NCBI GenBank assembly: GCA_022841795.1
Contig: JALHQU010000018.1
Location: 14,497 to 60,417, forward strand
Direction: 5' to 3'
From: Fimbriiglobus sp.
GTDB lineage: Bacteria; Planctomycetota; Planctomycetia; Gemmatales; Gemmataceae
DNA length: 45,921 nt
Part shown: in pieces, positions 35,829-44,392 of the stretch
Numbering within the stretch: the first letter of the stretch is position 1
How the letters are laid out: each line of letters opens with the position of its first letter
Translations under genes and position numbers: made by a program
Notes under the pieces: model-generated
Database searches by the model: none
What the model saw: only the letters and a program-made list of their open reading frames with translations
Told to the model about the DNA's origin: nothing

Positions 35829-37175
35829 ATGACCAGCCCCGCACCCGCCCGCACCTCCCTGCCTGTGTTGCCCAGCGGCGGGCCGAACATCGACTACGAG
35901 CTGATCCTCGACTGCGTCCACTGCGGGCTGTGTACCGCCGCCTGCCCCACCTACGTCGAGACGGGGAACGAGGCCGACTCCCCCCGCGGGCGGATCTACC
36001 TGATGCGGCAGGTGATCGACGGCAAGCTCGACCTGGACGACACCGTTAAGGGGCACCTCGACCTGTGCCTGAACTGCCGGGCGTGCGAGACGGCGTGCCC
36101 GAGCGGGGTGCAGTACGGCAAGCTGATCGAGCCGTTCCGCGAACACATGGAACACGCCGACCCCGGCCGGTCGATGGCGATGTTGGCCGGCTGGCAGCGG
36201 TGGATGCTGAACCGCATCTTCCCCAGCCGCCTCCGCACCCGGCTGGCCCTGGCCCCGGCCCGTCTCGCCCAGTGGACCGGCCTGGACTGGCTGGCCCGCA
36301 AGTCCGGCCTGATGGGCCTGATGCCGAAGTCGCTGCGGACGATGCACGGGATGCTGCCGCGGCTGAAGCGGCATTACGGGTCGCTGCCGGAGGTGCTGCC
36401 GGCGGTCGGCCCGAAGCGGGCGCGGGTGGGGCTGTTCCTCGGGTGCGTGGCCGACGGCCTGTTCCCGCAGACGAATTATGCGACGGCGAAGGTGCTGCAG
36501 GCGAACGGGTGCGAGGTGTGGATTCCGAAAGCGCAGCAGTGTTGCGGGGCGCTGCACTACCACACCGCCCAGGACGCCGAGGCCCGCCGGCTGGTGGCGG
36601 CCAACTGCGAGGCGTTCGGGGCGAACGGGCCGCAGTGGGATGACCTGGACGCGATCGTCACCAACGCCGCCGGGTGCGGGGCGATGCTCAAGGATTACGC
36701 CCACATGACCCACGGTCACGACGGGCACGAGGCCGCGGCGGCGTTCAACCGGAAGGTGAAGGACGTGTCCGAGTTCCTGTACGAGCTCGGGCCGGTGAAG
36801 CCGACGCACCCGCTGCGGGTGAAGGCGACGTACCACGACGCCTGCCACCTGCGGCACGCCCAGCAGGTGCAGAAGCAACCGCGGGCGCTGCTGGAGATGA
36901 TCCCCGGCCTGGAACTGGTGCCCCTGAACGAGACCGAGCTGTGCTGCGGCGCCGCCGGCAGCTACAACCTGACCCAGCCGGACATGGCCGAGAAGCTGGG
37001 CGAGCGGAAGGCGGCGAACATCCGGGCGACCGGGGCGAAGGCGCTGTTCACCGGCAACGTCGGCTGCCTGATGCAGATCGTCCGCCACCTGCGGGCGGCG
37101 GACGTGTGGTGCGCTCACCCGATCGACGCATTGTGGGCCAGCTACAGCGGCGAACTGCCCCGCGAACTACAATAG
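35829..37175 (+). CDS. glcF: Glycolate oxidase iron-sulfur subunit-like protein
   Basis: 448 residues, like GlcF. Two 4Fe-4S clusters are encoded by CVHCGLCTAACP (Cys29, 32, 35, 39) and CLNCRACETACP (Cys80, 83, 86, 90). Two CCG domains follow, with KAQQCCGALHYHT and ELCCGAAGSYN, each preceded by a further conserved Cys region (LFLGCVADGLFP; YHDACHLRHAQ). GlcF passes electrons from the flavin subunits GlcD/GlcE to the quinone pool. Those flavin subunits are not in this window, so the substrate (glycolate, lactate or another hydroxy acid) is open. The ATG at 35829 fits the family N-terminus. Confidence 0.9.
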   Translation: MTSPAPARTSLPVLPSGGPNIDYELILDCVHCGLCTAACPTYVETGNEADSPRGRIYLMRQVIDGKLDLDDTVKGHLDLCLNCRACETACPSGVQYGKLIEPFREHMEHADPGRSMAMLAGWQRWMLNRIFPSRLRTRLALAPARLAQWTGLDWLARKSGLMGLMPKSLRTMHGMLPRLKRHYGSLPEVLPAVGPKRARVGLFLGCVADGLFPQTNYATAKVLQANGCEVWIPKAQQCCGALHYHTAQDAEARRLVAANCEAFGANGPQWDDLDAIVTNAAGCGAMLKDYAHMTHGHDGHEAAAAFNRKVKDVSEFLYELGPVKPTHPLRVKATYHDACHLRHAQQVQKQPRALLEMIPGLELVPLNETELCCGAAGSYNLTQPDMAEKLGERKAANIRATGAKALFTGNVGCLMQIVRHLRAADVWCAHPIDALWASYSGELPRELQ

Positions 37176-37206
37176 CGGTTGTCCCGAACACCTGCCCAGG
37201 TGTGCC

Positions 37207-37512
37207 ATGCCCGCCCTGTCGGTGAACCTCCCGGACGACCTGGCCGCGTTCGTCACGCAGGCGGTGGCCGACGGCCGGTTCGACACGACCGACGAGCTGT
37301 TCGCCTACGCCGTCGGCCGGGTGCGGACGGAGAGCGTACTCGGCGGGCAGATGGCACCGGAGACGCTGCCCGAAGTGGCACGGTCGGCCACCCCCACCCC
37401 GTCGAAGATCCCCGCCACCGCGGTGGACCTCACCCGCCAGACGTTCGACAGCCCCAACTTCATGGCCGGCCTGGTGGACAAGCTCGGCAGGCGCACCCCC
37501 GATGCGAAGTAG
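37207..37512 (+). CDS. Ribbon-helix-helix (ParD-like) small protein
   Basis: 101 residues. LSVNLPDDLAAFVTQAVADG then RFDTTDELFAYAVGRV has the beta strand and two helices of ParD/CopG-type ribbon-helix-helix DNA-binding proteins. The C-terminal half (TLPEVARSATPTP..VDLTRQTFDSPNFMAGLVDKLG) could bind a partner. It lies 31 bases after the glcF-like gene in the same direction, so it may be in the same transcript. No ParE-like toxin gene follows. It could therefore be an orphan antitoxin or a stand-alone regulator; the assignment rests on one short region. Confidence 0.65.
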   Translation: MPALSVNLPDDLAAFVTQAVADGRFDTTDELFAYAVGRVRTESVLGGQMAPETLPEVARSATPTPSKIPATAVDLTRQTFDSPNFMAGLVDKLGRRTPDAK

Positions 37513-37519
37513 CGCCTTC

Positions 37520-37594
37520 GTTAGCCCGACTTCGTTAGCCCGACGCGCGAGCGAGGGACAGGTGGCTCGGCCCTCGCTCGCGCGTCGGGCTAAC
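37520..37594. repeat. Palindromic repeat family A, copy 2
   Basis: Perfect 24-bp arms (37534-37557 and 37571-37594), the same sequence as copy 1 at 4382. An additional 14-base stretch TTCGTTAGCCCGAC is duplicated directly in front (37518-37545), a sign of a partial second insertion or slippage. It separates the RHH gene from the Uma2 gene. Confidence 0.9.
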
Positions 37595-37666
37595 AAAACA
37601 CCGCTGCCCGCAACCCGTCTGGCCCGCCCAGCCCGGATCGGCTACCCTCGGGCGAAAGGAGCCGCC

Positions 37667-38260
37667 ATGTCCGCACTGCTCACCCCGCCGCCCGTCGGCC
37701 CAAGACCATTCCAGTGGGACCGAGCGTTGTTCATGCGGGTCGGCTCGCTCCCGATGTTCGAGGGCCGACGCCTGCAACTGATCCGCGGGGAGTTGTGGGA
37801 ACTTGGTTCGATGACCCCCATTCACGCCTGCGGGCTGACGCTGGTTCATGACGAACTGCACCGCCGGTTGTCGGGCGCGTGGATGGTCCGCAACCAGTGC
37901 CCGATCGACTTCGGCCCAGAAACAATGCCGTTGCCGGACCTCGCTGTCGTCTCGCCGGAATGGGATGTTTTCGTCAAGCGGCACCCGTTCGGGAACGAGG
38001 TGCGGTTGATGGTCGAGGTCGCCGACGATTCCCAGCAATTCGATCTGACCACGAAGGCCGAACTGTACGCTACCGCGGGCATTGCCGAATACTGGGTGGT
38101 GGATGTGCTGAACCGCGTCGTCCACGTCCTCCGCGACCCCGGCCCGTTAGCCGCCGGCGGGACGGCGTACCGGGACGCGGCGGTGATCGACGCCGCCGGG
38201 TCCGTCGCCCCGCTCGCCGCCCCCACCGCCACCGTCCGCGTCGCAGACTTGTTGCCGTAA
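37667..38260 (+). CDS. Uma2-family putative restriction endonuclease
   Basis: 197 residues. The DUF820/Uma2 pattern is clear: LIRGELWELGSMTPIHACGL, then LPDLAVVSPE (acidic metal ligand Asp), then EVRLMVEVADDSQQFD with the Glu-x-Ala-Asp part of a PD-(D/E)xK site, then KAELYATAGIAEYWVVDVLN. The fold is that of PD-(D/E)xK nucleases, but activity is unproved for the family, which is greatly multiplied in cyanobacteria and Gemmata relatives. ATG 37667 has an AAAGGAG site six bases upstream, which decides the start over the longer frame from 37502. No methyltransferase is adjacent. Confidence 0.92.
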   Translation: MSALLTPPPVGPRPFQWDRALFMRVGSLPMFEGRRLQLIRGELWELGSMTPIHACGLTLVHDELHRRLSGAWMVRNQCPIDFGPETMPLPDLAVVSPEWDVFVKRHPFGNEVRLMVEVADDSQQFDLTTKAELYATAGIAEYWVVDVLNRVVHVLRDPGPLAAGGTAYRDAAVIDAAGSVAPLAAPTATVRVADLLP

Positions 38261-38353
38261 TCCCCGTCGAACTCGGCACAACCCGCCGGAACTGTTGGTC
38301 GATCCGCCCGCTGCCGACTTTGCCGAACCCCGCGGCGGCCGGACAATACCCTC

Positions 38354-39580
38354 ATGCGAATCCTGCACACCGCCGACTGGCACCTGAACGACCGGCTCGG
38401 CCGCATCGACCGCACCGACGACCTGCGGAAGGCGGTCGAGCGGGTGGCGGTGCATTGCCGCGAGCAGAAGGCGGACGTGTTGCTGGTGGCCGGCGACCTG
38501 TTCAGCGAGCTGGCCCGGCCGGACGCCCTCCGCGAGACCATCCGCCACTGGCAGGCGGTGTTCGCCGACTTCCTGGCCCGCGGCGGCACGATCCTGACGT
38601 GTACCGGCAATCACGACAACGAGAACTTCTGCCAGACCCTTCGGCACGCCATGGCGTTGGCGGCGCCGGCGGTCGAGCGGATGGGCGAGGTGGTGCCGCC
38701 GGGTCGGTTGTACCTGGCCGCCGAGCCGACGTTCCTGAAATTGGCCGACCCCCGCGGCGGGGCCGACGTGCAGTTCGTGCTCATGCCGTACCCCACCCCG
38801 ACGCGGTACCTGAAGGGCGAGGCCGGGCAGAAGTACGCCAACCCGGACGAGAAGCTGAAGCTGCTGGTGACTGCGTTCGAGTCCACCATCCAGGAGTTGC
38901 GGACGCACCCGAGCTACCGGCCGGACGCCCCGAGCGTGCTGATCGCCCACGCCAACGTGTTCGGGGCGGTGGTCGGCGAGTCGTTGTTCCGCATCAGCCC
39001 GCAGGAGGACGTGGTGGTCAGCGGGGAGAAGTTCGCCGACCAGTTCGGGTACGTCGCCCTCGGGCACATCCACAAGGAGCAGTTCCTCGGGCACGAACAC
39101 ATCCGGTACTCGGGCAGCGTCGAGAAGCTGGACCTGGGCGAGAGCCGGGACGTGAAGTCGGTGACGGTGTTCGAGCTGCGGGACGGCAAGGCGCACGACA
39201 TCACGCTGCTGCCGATGCCGGCCACCCCGGTGTACGAGCTGGAGATCACCGACCCGGACGCCGACCTGCCGCGGCTGAAGGCGGAGTACGCCGGGGCGGA
39301 AAGTGATTTAGTGAACCTGCACATCCGGTACACGGCGGGCAAACACAACCTGGAAGAGGTGCTGCGGGAGCTGGAAAAGATCTTCCCCCGCTGGTACGCC
39401 CGCGACTGGTCCGAGACCACCCAGGCCGGACCGTCGCTGGTGGTCGGCGAAGCCGACCGCAGCAAGAGCTTCGGCGAGACCGTCCGCGGGTACCTGACGC
39501 AGGAGCTGACCAACCACCCGGACGACGAGCGGGATGCCCTGCTCGCCCTGGCGGACGAACTGATCGTGAAGTGCGAGTAA
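38354..39580 (+). CDS. sbcD: DNA repair exonuclease, SbcD/Mre11 type
   Basis: Nuclease subunit of the SbcCD (Mre11-Rad50) complex that cuts hairpins and processes double-strand ends; 408 residues. The metallophosphoesterase motifs are all present: DWHLND, GDLFSE, GNHDNENF, the His in LIAHANVFG, and GHIHKEQ. A C-terminal capping part with EEVLRELEKIFPRWYARDW follows. The sbcC gene is next on the same strand, 117 bases on, with a palindromic repeat in between. Since SbcCD attacks long palindromes, its presence beside many palindromic repeats is noteworthy, though not proof of a link. Confidence 0.95.
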   Translation: MRILHTADWHLNDRLGRIDRTDDLRKAVERVAVHCREQKADVLLVAGDLFSELARPDALRETIRHWQAVFADFLARGGTILTCTGNHDNENFCQTLRHAMALAAPAVERMGEVVPPGRLYLAAEPTFLKLADPRGGADVQFVLMPYPTPTRYLKGEAGQKYANPDEKLKLLVTAFESTIQELRTHPSYRPDAPSVLIAHANVFGAVVGESLFRISPQEDVVVSGEKFADQFGYVALGHIHKEQFLGHEHIRYSGSVEKLDLGESRDVKSVTVFELRDGKAHDITLLPMPATPVYELEITDPDADLPRLKAEYAGAESDLVNLHIRYTAGKHNLEEVLRELEKIFPRWYARDWSETTQAGPSLVVGEADRSKSFGETVRGYLTQELTNHPDDERDALLALADELIVKCE

Positions 39581-39588
39581 GCAGGACT

Positions 39589-39680
39589 AACCACAGAGAC
39601 ACAGAGGCACAGAGAAGACAAGAAATTGGTTCAAGACAGACTCGGTCTTTGCTTCTCTGTGCCCCTGTGTCTCTGTGGTT
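39589..39680. repeat. Palindromic repeat family H between sbcD and sbcC
   Basis: Arms of 29 bases (39589-39617 and 39652-39680) with one mismatch and a 34-base loop. The arm reads ACCACAGAGACACAGAGGCAC, trimmed here; A/C/G-rich repeats of this look occur in many unrelated bacteria. Its base composition is far lower in GC than its surroundings. Confidence 0.9.
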
Positions 39681-39697
39681 CAATCTTTCAGGCCCCC

Positions 39698-42600
39698 ATG
39701 ATTCCCCATCGCGTCAAGCTGTCCGGGTTCCTGTCGTACAAGGACGACCAGGAGGTGCTGTTCGGCGGCGCCCCGGTGTGGATGCTCGCCGGGTCGAACG
39801 GCTCCGGCAAGTCGTCGGTGTTCGACGCCGTCACCTACGCCGTGTTCGGCCACCACCGCGGGGGCAGCCAGAATGCCGCCGAACTCATCAACAAGGAGTC
39901 GCCGGCCCTGGCCGTCGAGTTCGACTTCAAGCTGGACGGCAAGCTGTTCCGCATTAAGCGGACGCTCCGGCGGAGCAACAAGGGGGCGGCGGCCGGTACG
40001 CAGCAGGTGTTCGCCCAGGTGGCGGACGCGGCCGACGGGTGGGCGGCGGTGCCGGACACCACCAAGAAGGCCGACTTCGACCGCTGGATCGGCGAGAAGA
40101 TCGGGCTGGACTACGAGACGTTCACGTCGTCGGTGCTGCTGCTGCAAGGGAAGGCGGAGAAGCTGCTGGACAGCAAGCCGAGCGGGCGGGCGGAGGTGCT
40201 GGCCGGCATCGTCGATCTGGCCCGGTACCAGCGGCTGCACGAGCGGGCGAACGCCCGCAAGCTGGAGCTGAAGTCAAAGCTGGACACCATCTCCGCGCAG
40301 ACGGAGGGCGTGCCGGACGTGCCGGACGAGGTGTTCGCCCAGGCCATCATCAAGATCGACGAGTGCGAGCGGACGAAGGCAACGGCGCAGGCGCAGATCG
40401 ACGCCGCGCAGATTCTCGAACGCCAGGCCGGGCGGTGGGCGGACGCCGAGCGGCGGCGGGCCGACGCCCGCACCAAGCTGACCTCCGCCGAAGCGGTGCT
40501 GGGCGACGCGGTGAAGATCGAGAAGGAACACGCCCGGCTGACCGAACTGCGGGGCGTGCTGCCGGCGGTGAACACCGTCGCCACCGTCCGCGGCAACCTG
40601 AAGATCTCGAACGACGCGCTCGACCGCCTCCGCAAGGACAAGGACGACGCCATCGACCGCAAGCAGACGGCCGAATCCGCGCTCGACAAGGCCCGCCGGC
40701 AGAAGACACAACTGTCGAAACAGTTGGCCGACGACGAGGAGCTGTTTACCGAGACGGTGAAGCGGCTCCGCGAGTTGTCGGCGGTTCTGCAAACCGTGCG
40801 GCTGGTGGAGGCGGAAGAGGCGAAGCGGAAGCAACTGGCGGACGACCGCGGGCGGCTGCCGACGGACCCCGACGCGGCGGTGGCGACGGCCAAGCAGGAC
40901 GAGGCGAAGCTGGTGGTGCTGGAGCGGGTGCTGCCGATCTTGGAGCGGTTCAACACCGAGCGGCACGACCTGGAGCAGGCGACCCGCAAAGAGGGCGAGT
41001 CGAAGAAGCTCCGCGACGACACCGGGAAGCGGGGCAAGGAGGCGAAGGCCGAGGCGGACAAGCTGTCAGCCGAGTTAGAGTCTGCCCGGCAGCAGAAGGC
41101 GACGGCCGACGGCGAGGCGGCGGTGGCGAAAACACTCGCCGAACAGGCGGCGGCGGCGGTCGCCGAATTCAACACGCTCAGCGGGGCGAAGAACTGCCGG
41201 GCGTGCGGCCAGCCGCTCACCGCCGCCCACTTCCAGGAGGAGAAAGCCGCCCGTGAGGCCGCGTTGACACGAGCCGAACAGCGGGTGAAGGCGGCGGCGG
41301 CCGACGCCAAGTCCGCCGCCGAGCGGGAGCGGAAGCTGACCGACCAGCAGGCCGCGCTGACGAAGCAGCTCGAAACCCTCCGCGACGAGTACAAGGACCA
41401 CGACGCGGCGTTCAAGCAGGCCACCGCCGACATCAAGCGGCTGACCGACTCGCTCGCCCTGCGGCACGCCGAACTGCCCGACCCGTTCAAGTCGAACATC
41501 GCCCCGAGCAAGCCGGCCGACTGGACCGCCACCCGCTACCCGGAGCGGGACGAGCTCGCCCGCCTTCGCCGCGACGTAGACGGGCTGGGGGCGGTCCGCG
41601 TTCGCCTGCGGGAGGCCGAGGCCACGCTCAAGAAGTGCGACGACCTCCGTACCCGCATCGAGACGGTGGAGCAGAACATCACCAAACTGCGGGCCGACCT
41701 GGACGGCGAGGACGTGGCCCGGCTGCGCGGCGAGCAAGCCTCGACGCAGAACACCGAAACGTCGCTCACCAACTCGATCAAGGGGCTGAAGCTGTCGCTC
41801 GAAACCGCCGACCGGGACATCGACCGGCACGGGCGGGAGGCGCACGCCGCCGTCACCCACCTGACCGACGTGGTCGGCCGCATCAAGGCGGAGGCGGACA
41901 AGCAGACGATCTTCGGCGGGCAGTTAGAAATGGCGCTCGGCCAACTGCCGGAGGCGTGGCGGGCGAAGACGGAGAAGGCCGGGCTGGCGGAGTACACCAC
42001 CTGGAAGTCGGAGTTGGAGGAGTTGCAATCGAAGGGGATCGAGGTCCGGTTCAAGCAGTTGGAGCAGGCCCGCGGCGGGCTGCTCTCCCTCCGCGACGAC
42101 CTGTCCAAGCTGGACGCCGAGGCCGAAGCGTTCCCGCCGGACGTGCGGAAGACGGCCGACGAGGTGCGGTCGGCGGTGGTCCTCGCCCGGCAGGAGTTCC
42201 AGACACGGGAGAAAGAGCTGGGCGAGGCCGAGCGGCACAGGCAGAAGCTGGAAGGGCACCGCGAGCAGCGGGCCAAGCTTGGCGAGGAGTTCAAGAAGGC
42301 GGACGGGCTGCACGCCAAGTACAAGCTGCTGGCCGAGCTGCTCGGCCGCGATCGGCTGCAGCGGCACCTGGTGAGGCAGGCCGAGCGGCAGATCGTGGAT
42401 TACGCCAACGCCGTGCTCGACCGGCTGAGCGGCGGGCAACTGTACCTGAAGCTGATCGGGGCGGACGACGGGGCGGACAAGGCGCTCGACCTGGAGTGCT
42501 ACAACCGCGTCACCGGCGGGGCGCCGATCAACGTCACCTTCCTGAGCGGCAGCCAGAAGTTCCGGGTGGCGGTCGGGCTGGCGCTGGCCATCGGCCAGTA

Positions 42601-42829
42601 CGCCAGCCGCCAGCACCGGCCGATCGAGTCGGTCATCATCGACGAGGGGTTCGGGTCGCTCGACCGGCAGGGGCGGCAGATGATGATCCAGGAGCTGCAG
42701 AACCTCCGCGGGCACCTGCACTGCATCCTGCTGGTGTCGCACCAGGAGGAGTTCGCCGACGCCTTCCCGGACGGGTACCGGTTCGAGCTGCACGACGGGG
42801 CCACGCGGGTGAGCCGGTTCCAGCGGTAG
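39698..42829 (+). CDS. sbcC: DNA repair ATPase, SbcC/Rad50 type
   Basis: 1043 residues. Walker A GSNGSGKSS (32-40), a long coiled coil split by a zinc hook CRACG (Cys500 and Cys503), then signature LSGSQKFRVAVGLALA and Walker B VIIDEGFGSLD near the C-terminus, with the H-loop His in LVSHQEEF. The near-central hook is as expected for Rad50-like proteins. The ATG 39698 gives MIPHRVKLSGFLSYKD, the family start; the open frame from 39626 reads through the repeat. With SbcD it makes the ATP-driven double-strand nuclease. The gene's stop lies in the left arm of a family B palindrome. Confidence 0.96.
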   Translation: MIPHRVKLSGFLSYKDDQEVLFGGAPVWMLAGSNGSGKSSVFDAVTYAVFGHHRGGSQNAAELINKESPALAVEFDFKLDGKLFRIKRTLRRSNKGAAAGTQQVFAQVADAADGWAAVPDTTKKADFDRWIGEKIGLDYETFTSSVLLLQGKAEKLLDSKPSGRAEVLAGIVDLARYQRLHERANARKLELKSKLDTISAQTEGVPDVPDEVFAQAIIKIDECERTKATAQAQIDAAQILERQAGRWADAERRRADARTKLTSAEAVLGDAVKIEKEHARLTELRGVLPAVNTVATVRGNLKISNDALDRLRKDKDDAIDRKQTAESALDKARRQKTQLSKQLADDEELFTETVKRLRELSAVLQTVRLVEAEEAKRKQLADDRGRLPTDPDAAVATAKQDEAKLVVLERVLPILERFNTERHDLEQATRKEGESKKLRDDTGKRGKEAKAEADKLSAELESARQQKATADGEAAVAKTLAEQAAAAVAEFNTLSGAKNCRACGQPLTAAHFQEEKAAREAALTRAEQRVKAAAADAKSAAERERKLTDQQAALTKQLETLRDEYKDHDAAFKQATADIKRLTDSLALRHAELPDPFKSNIAPSKPADWTATRYPERDELARLRRDVDGLGAVRVRLREAEATLKKCDDLRTRIETVEQNITKLRADLDGEDVARLRGEQASTQNTETSLTNSIKGLKLSLETADRDIDRHGREAHAAVTHLTDVVGRIKAEADKQTIFGGQLEMALGQLPEAWRAKTEKAGLAEYTTWKSELEELQSKGIEVRFKQLEQARGGLLSLRDDLSKLDAEAEAFPPDVRKTADEVRSAVVLARQEFQTREKELGEAERHRQKLEGHREQRAKLGEEFKKADGLHAKYKLLAELLGRDRLQRHLVRQAERQIVDYANAVLDRLSGGQLYLKLIGADDGADKALDLECYNRVTGGAPINVTFLSGSQKFRVAVGLALAIGQYASRQHRPIESVIIDEGFGSLDRQGRQMMIQELQNLRGHLHCILLVSHQEEFADAFPDGYRFELHDGATRVSRFQR

Positions 42830-42891
42830 TGTGGTCCGCACACGCCGTGTGCGGTCTTCTTCACCCGCACACGGCATGTGCGGACCACACT
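42828..42891. repeat. Palindromic repeat family B, copy 2
   Basis: Arms of 27 bases (42828-42854 and 42865-42891) with one mismatch and a 10-base loop. The arms match those of copy 1 at 5096-5162. The first two bases belong to the sbcC stop codon. Confidence 0.9.
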
Positions 42892-42935
42892 CCATACACT
42901 TCTGCTTGTCCCCCATCCCAGAGGCATCTCCCGCC

Positions 42936-43706
42936 ATGACCCGCCTGCTGCTCGCCGCCGCCGCCGTTGTCCTCGCGTCCGCCGCCCCCGCCGCCGACCC
43001 GCTGCTGTACGAACTCCGCATCTACACCGCCGAGAAGGGCAAGCTGGACGCGCTGAACGCCCGGTTCCGCGACCACACGCTCAAGCTGTTCGAGAAGCAC
43101 GGCATGACCAACATCGGCTACTGGGTGCCGGTGAAGAACGACGAGAACAAGCTGTACTACGTCATCGCGCACAAAGACAAGGCGGCCCGCGACAAGTCGT
43201 TCGCCGACTTCGGCAAGGACCCGGCGTGGCAGGCGGCGTTCAAGGAATCCCAGAAGGACGGGTCGCTGACGACACGGAACGGGATCGAGGCCATCTTCCT
43301 CACCGCCACGGACTACTCCCCGCCGATCAAGGCGGGCAAGGGGGACGGGGACCGGGTGTTCGAGCTGCGGACGTATACCGCCAGCAAGGGGAACCTGGAC
43401 AACCTGAACGCCCGGTTCCGCAATCACACGCTCAAGCTGTTCGAGAAGCACGGGATGACCAACTACGGGTACTTCACCTACCCGAAGGGGCTGAACAAGA
43501 CGGGCGAGGACACGACGCTGCTCTACCTCCTGGCGCACAAGAGCGAGGACGCGGCCAAGAAGTCGTTCGACACGTTCCGGGCCGACCCGGACTGGGTGGC
43601 GGCGAAGAAGGCGTCGGAGGACAAGGCCGGCGGGCCGCTGACCGAGAAGGAGGGCGGGGTGAAATCGCTGTTCCTGAAGCCGACGGACTACTCGCCGACG
43701 AAGTGA
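42936..43706 (+). CDS. Exported protein with two NIPSNAP domains
   Basis: 256 residues. Signal peptide MTRLLLAAAAVVLASAAPAA. Two NIPSNAP domains (about 24-130 and 143-250), each starting YELR(I/T)YTA.KGKLD.LNARFR.HTLKLFEKHGMTN (cited in part: LLYELRIYTAEKGKLDALNA and VFELRTYTASKGNLDNLNA) and then a tyrosine-rich strand. The copies are so alike that recent internal duplication is likely. NIPSNAP proteins form ferredoxin-like alpha/beta barrels; function in bacteria is unclear. The gene stands alone between two palindromes (families B and A). Confidence 0.9.
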   Translation: MTRLLLAAAAVVLASAAPAADPLLYELRIYTAEKGKLDALNARFRDHTLKLFEKHGMTNIGYWVPVKNDENKLYYVIAHKDKAARDKSFADFGKDPAWQAAFKESQKDGSLTTRNGIEAIFLTATDYSPPIKAGKGDGDRVFELRTYTASKGNLDNLNARFRNHTLKLFEKHGMTNYGYFTYPKGLNKTGEDTTLLYLLAHKSEDAAKKSFDTFRADPDWVAAKKASEDKAGGPLTEKEGGVKSLFLKPTDYSPTK

Positions 43707-43716
43707 CCCACGGTTT

Positions 43717-43777
43717 TGTTAGCCCGACGCGCCAGCGAGGGGTGCGTGGTTCCCCTCGCTGGCGCGTCGGGCTAACA
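43717..43777. repeat. Palindromic repeat family A, copy 3 (compensatory change)
   Basis: Perfect 26-bp arms (43717-43742 and 43752-43777). Compared with copies 1 and 2, GCGCGAGC on the left arm is GCGCCAGC and the right arm has the matching change GCTGGCGC, so pairing is kept. Confidence 0.92.
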
Positions 43778-43791
43778 GGCAGGCACCTCCC

Positions 43792-44250
43792 ATGTGGCTC
43801 CGCGTGTTCAGCCCGACCGAGACGGAACCGCCGCCGGCGGCGCTGGCCGAGCGGCTGCACGCCGCCGGCGTGCCCGTCGTCCCGCACTTCAAGGGCGACG
43901 ACCTGGGGTGGACGGTGGGCGAGCTGCACCTGCCCGGCGGGGGCACCCCGCTCATGCTCGCCCGCTACCTGACCAAAGCGGACGACCTGCGGGACGACCT
44001 GAACGCGTTCGCCGCCGAGCTGGAGACGATGACCCACAGCCCGCACGCCGTGCCGCTCATGGAGCGGGTGATCCAGACCCGCCAGTTGTTCACCGTCCGC
44101 AAGCCGATCGACCACCCGAACGAGCCGCTGGTGGAAACGGCGTGCGGGGAGACCGTCCGATTTCTCGCCACCCACACCGGCGGGTTCTACCAGATCGACG
44201 GCCGCGGGTGGTTCGCCGCGGCCGATGTGCTATTGGTGGAGGAGTTCTGA
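43792..44250 (+). CDS. Conserved-looking hypothetical protein
   Basis: 152 residues, not recognised. It has HFKGDDLGWTVGELHLPGGG near residue 30, a middle helix DDLRDDLNAFAAELETM, and QTRQLFTVRKPID, ending in GGFYQIDGRGWFAAADVLLVEEF. No signal peptide or membrane helix, so cytoplasmic. Codon use has the strong G/C third-position bias of its neighbours, which supports a real gene. The ATG lies 14 bases past the end of the upstream palindrome. Confidence 0.7.
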   Translation: MWLRVFSPTETEPPPAALAERLHAAGVPVVPHFKGDDLGWTVGELHLPGGGTPLMLARYLTKADDLRDDLNAFAAELETMTHSPHAVPLMERVIQTRQLFTVRKPIDHPNEPLVETACGETVRFLATHTGGFYQIDGRGWFAAADVLLVEEF

Positions 44251-44257
44251 TCGTCCG

Positions 44258-44323
44258 GGTGAACCGCGGGCGTCCGCCCGTCGGGTGTGATCCCACCCAG
44301 GCGGCTCACGCCGCCGGTTCACC
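44258..44323. repeat. Palindromic repeat family F, copy 1
   Basis: Two small hairpins with a shared outer GGTGAACC/GGTTCACC dyad. The 34 bases 44290-44323 are the exact reverse complement of 45880-45913 at the end of the window. Confidence 0.85.
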
Positions 44324-44392
44324 GGGGTCTCTCTGGGGTTGACACCCCGGCGGATGCGTGCGGTAATTTCACCCCGCCACGGAGGGCAAGGG

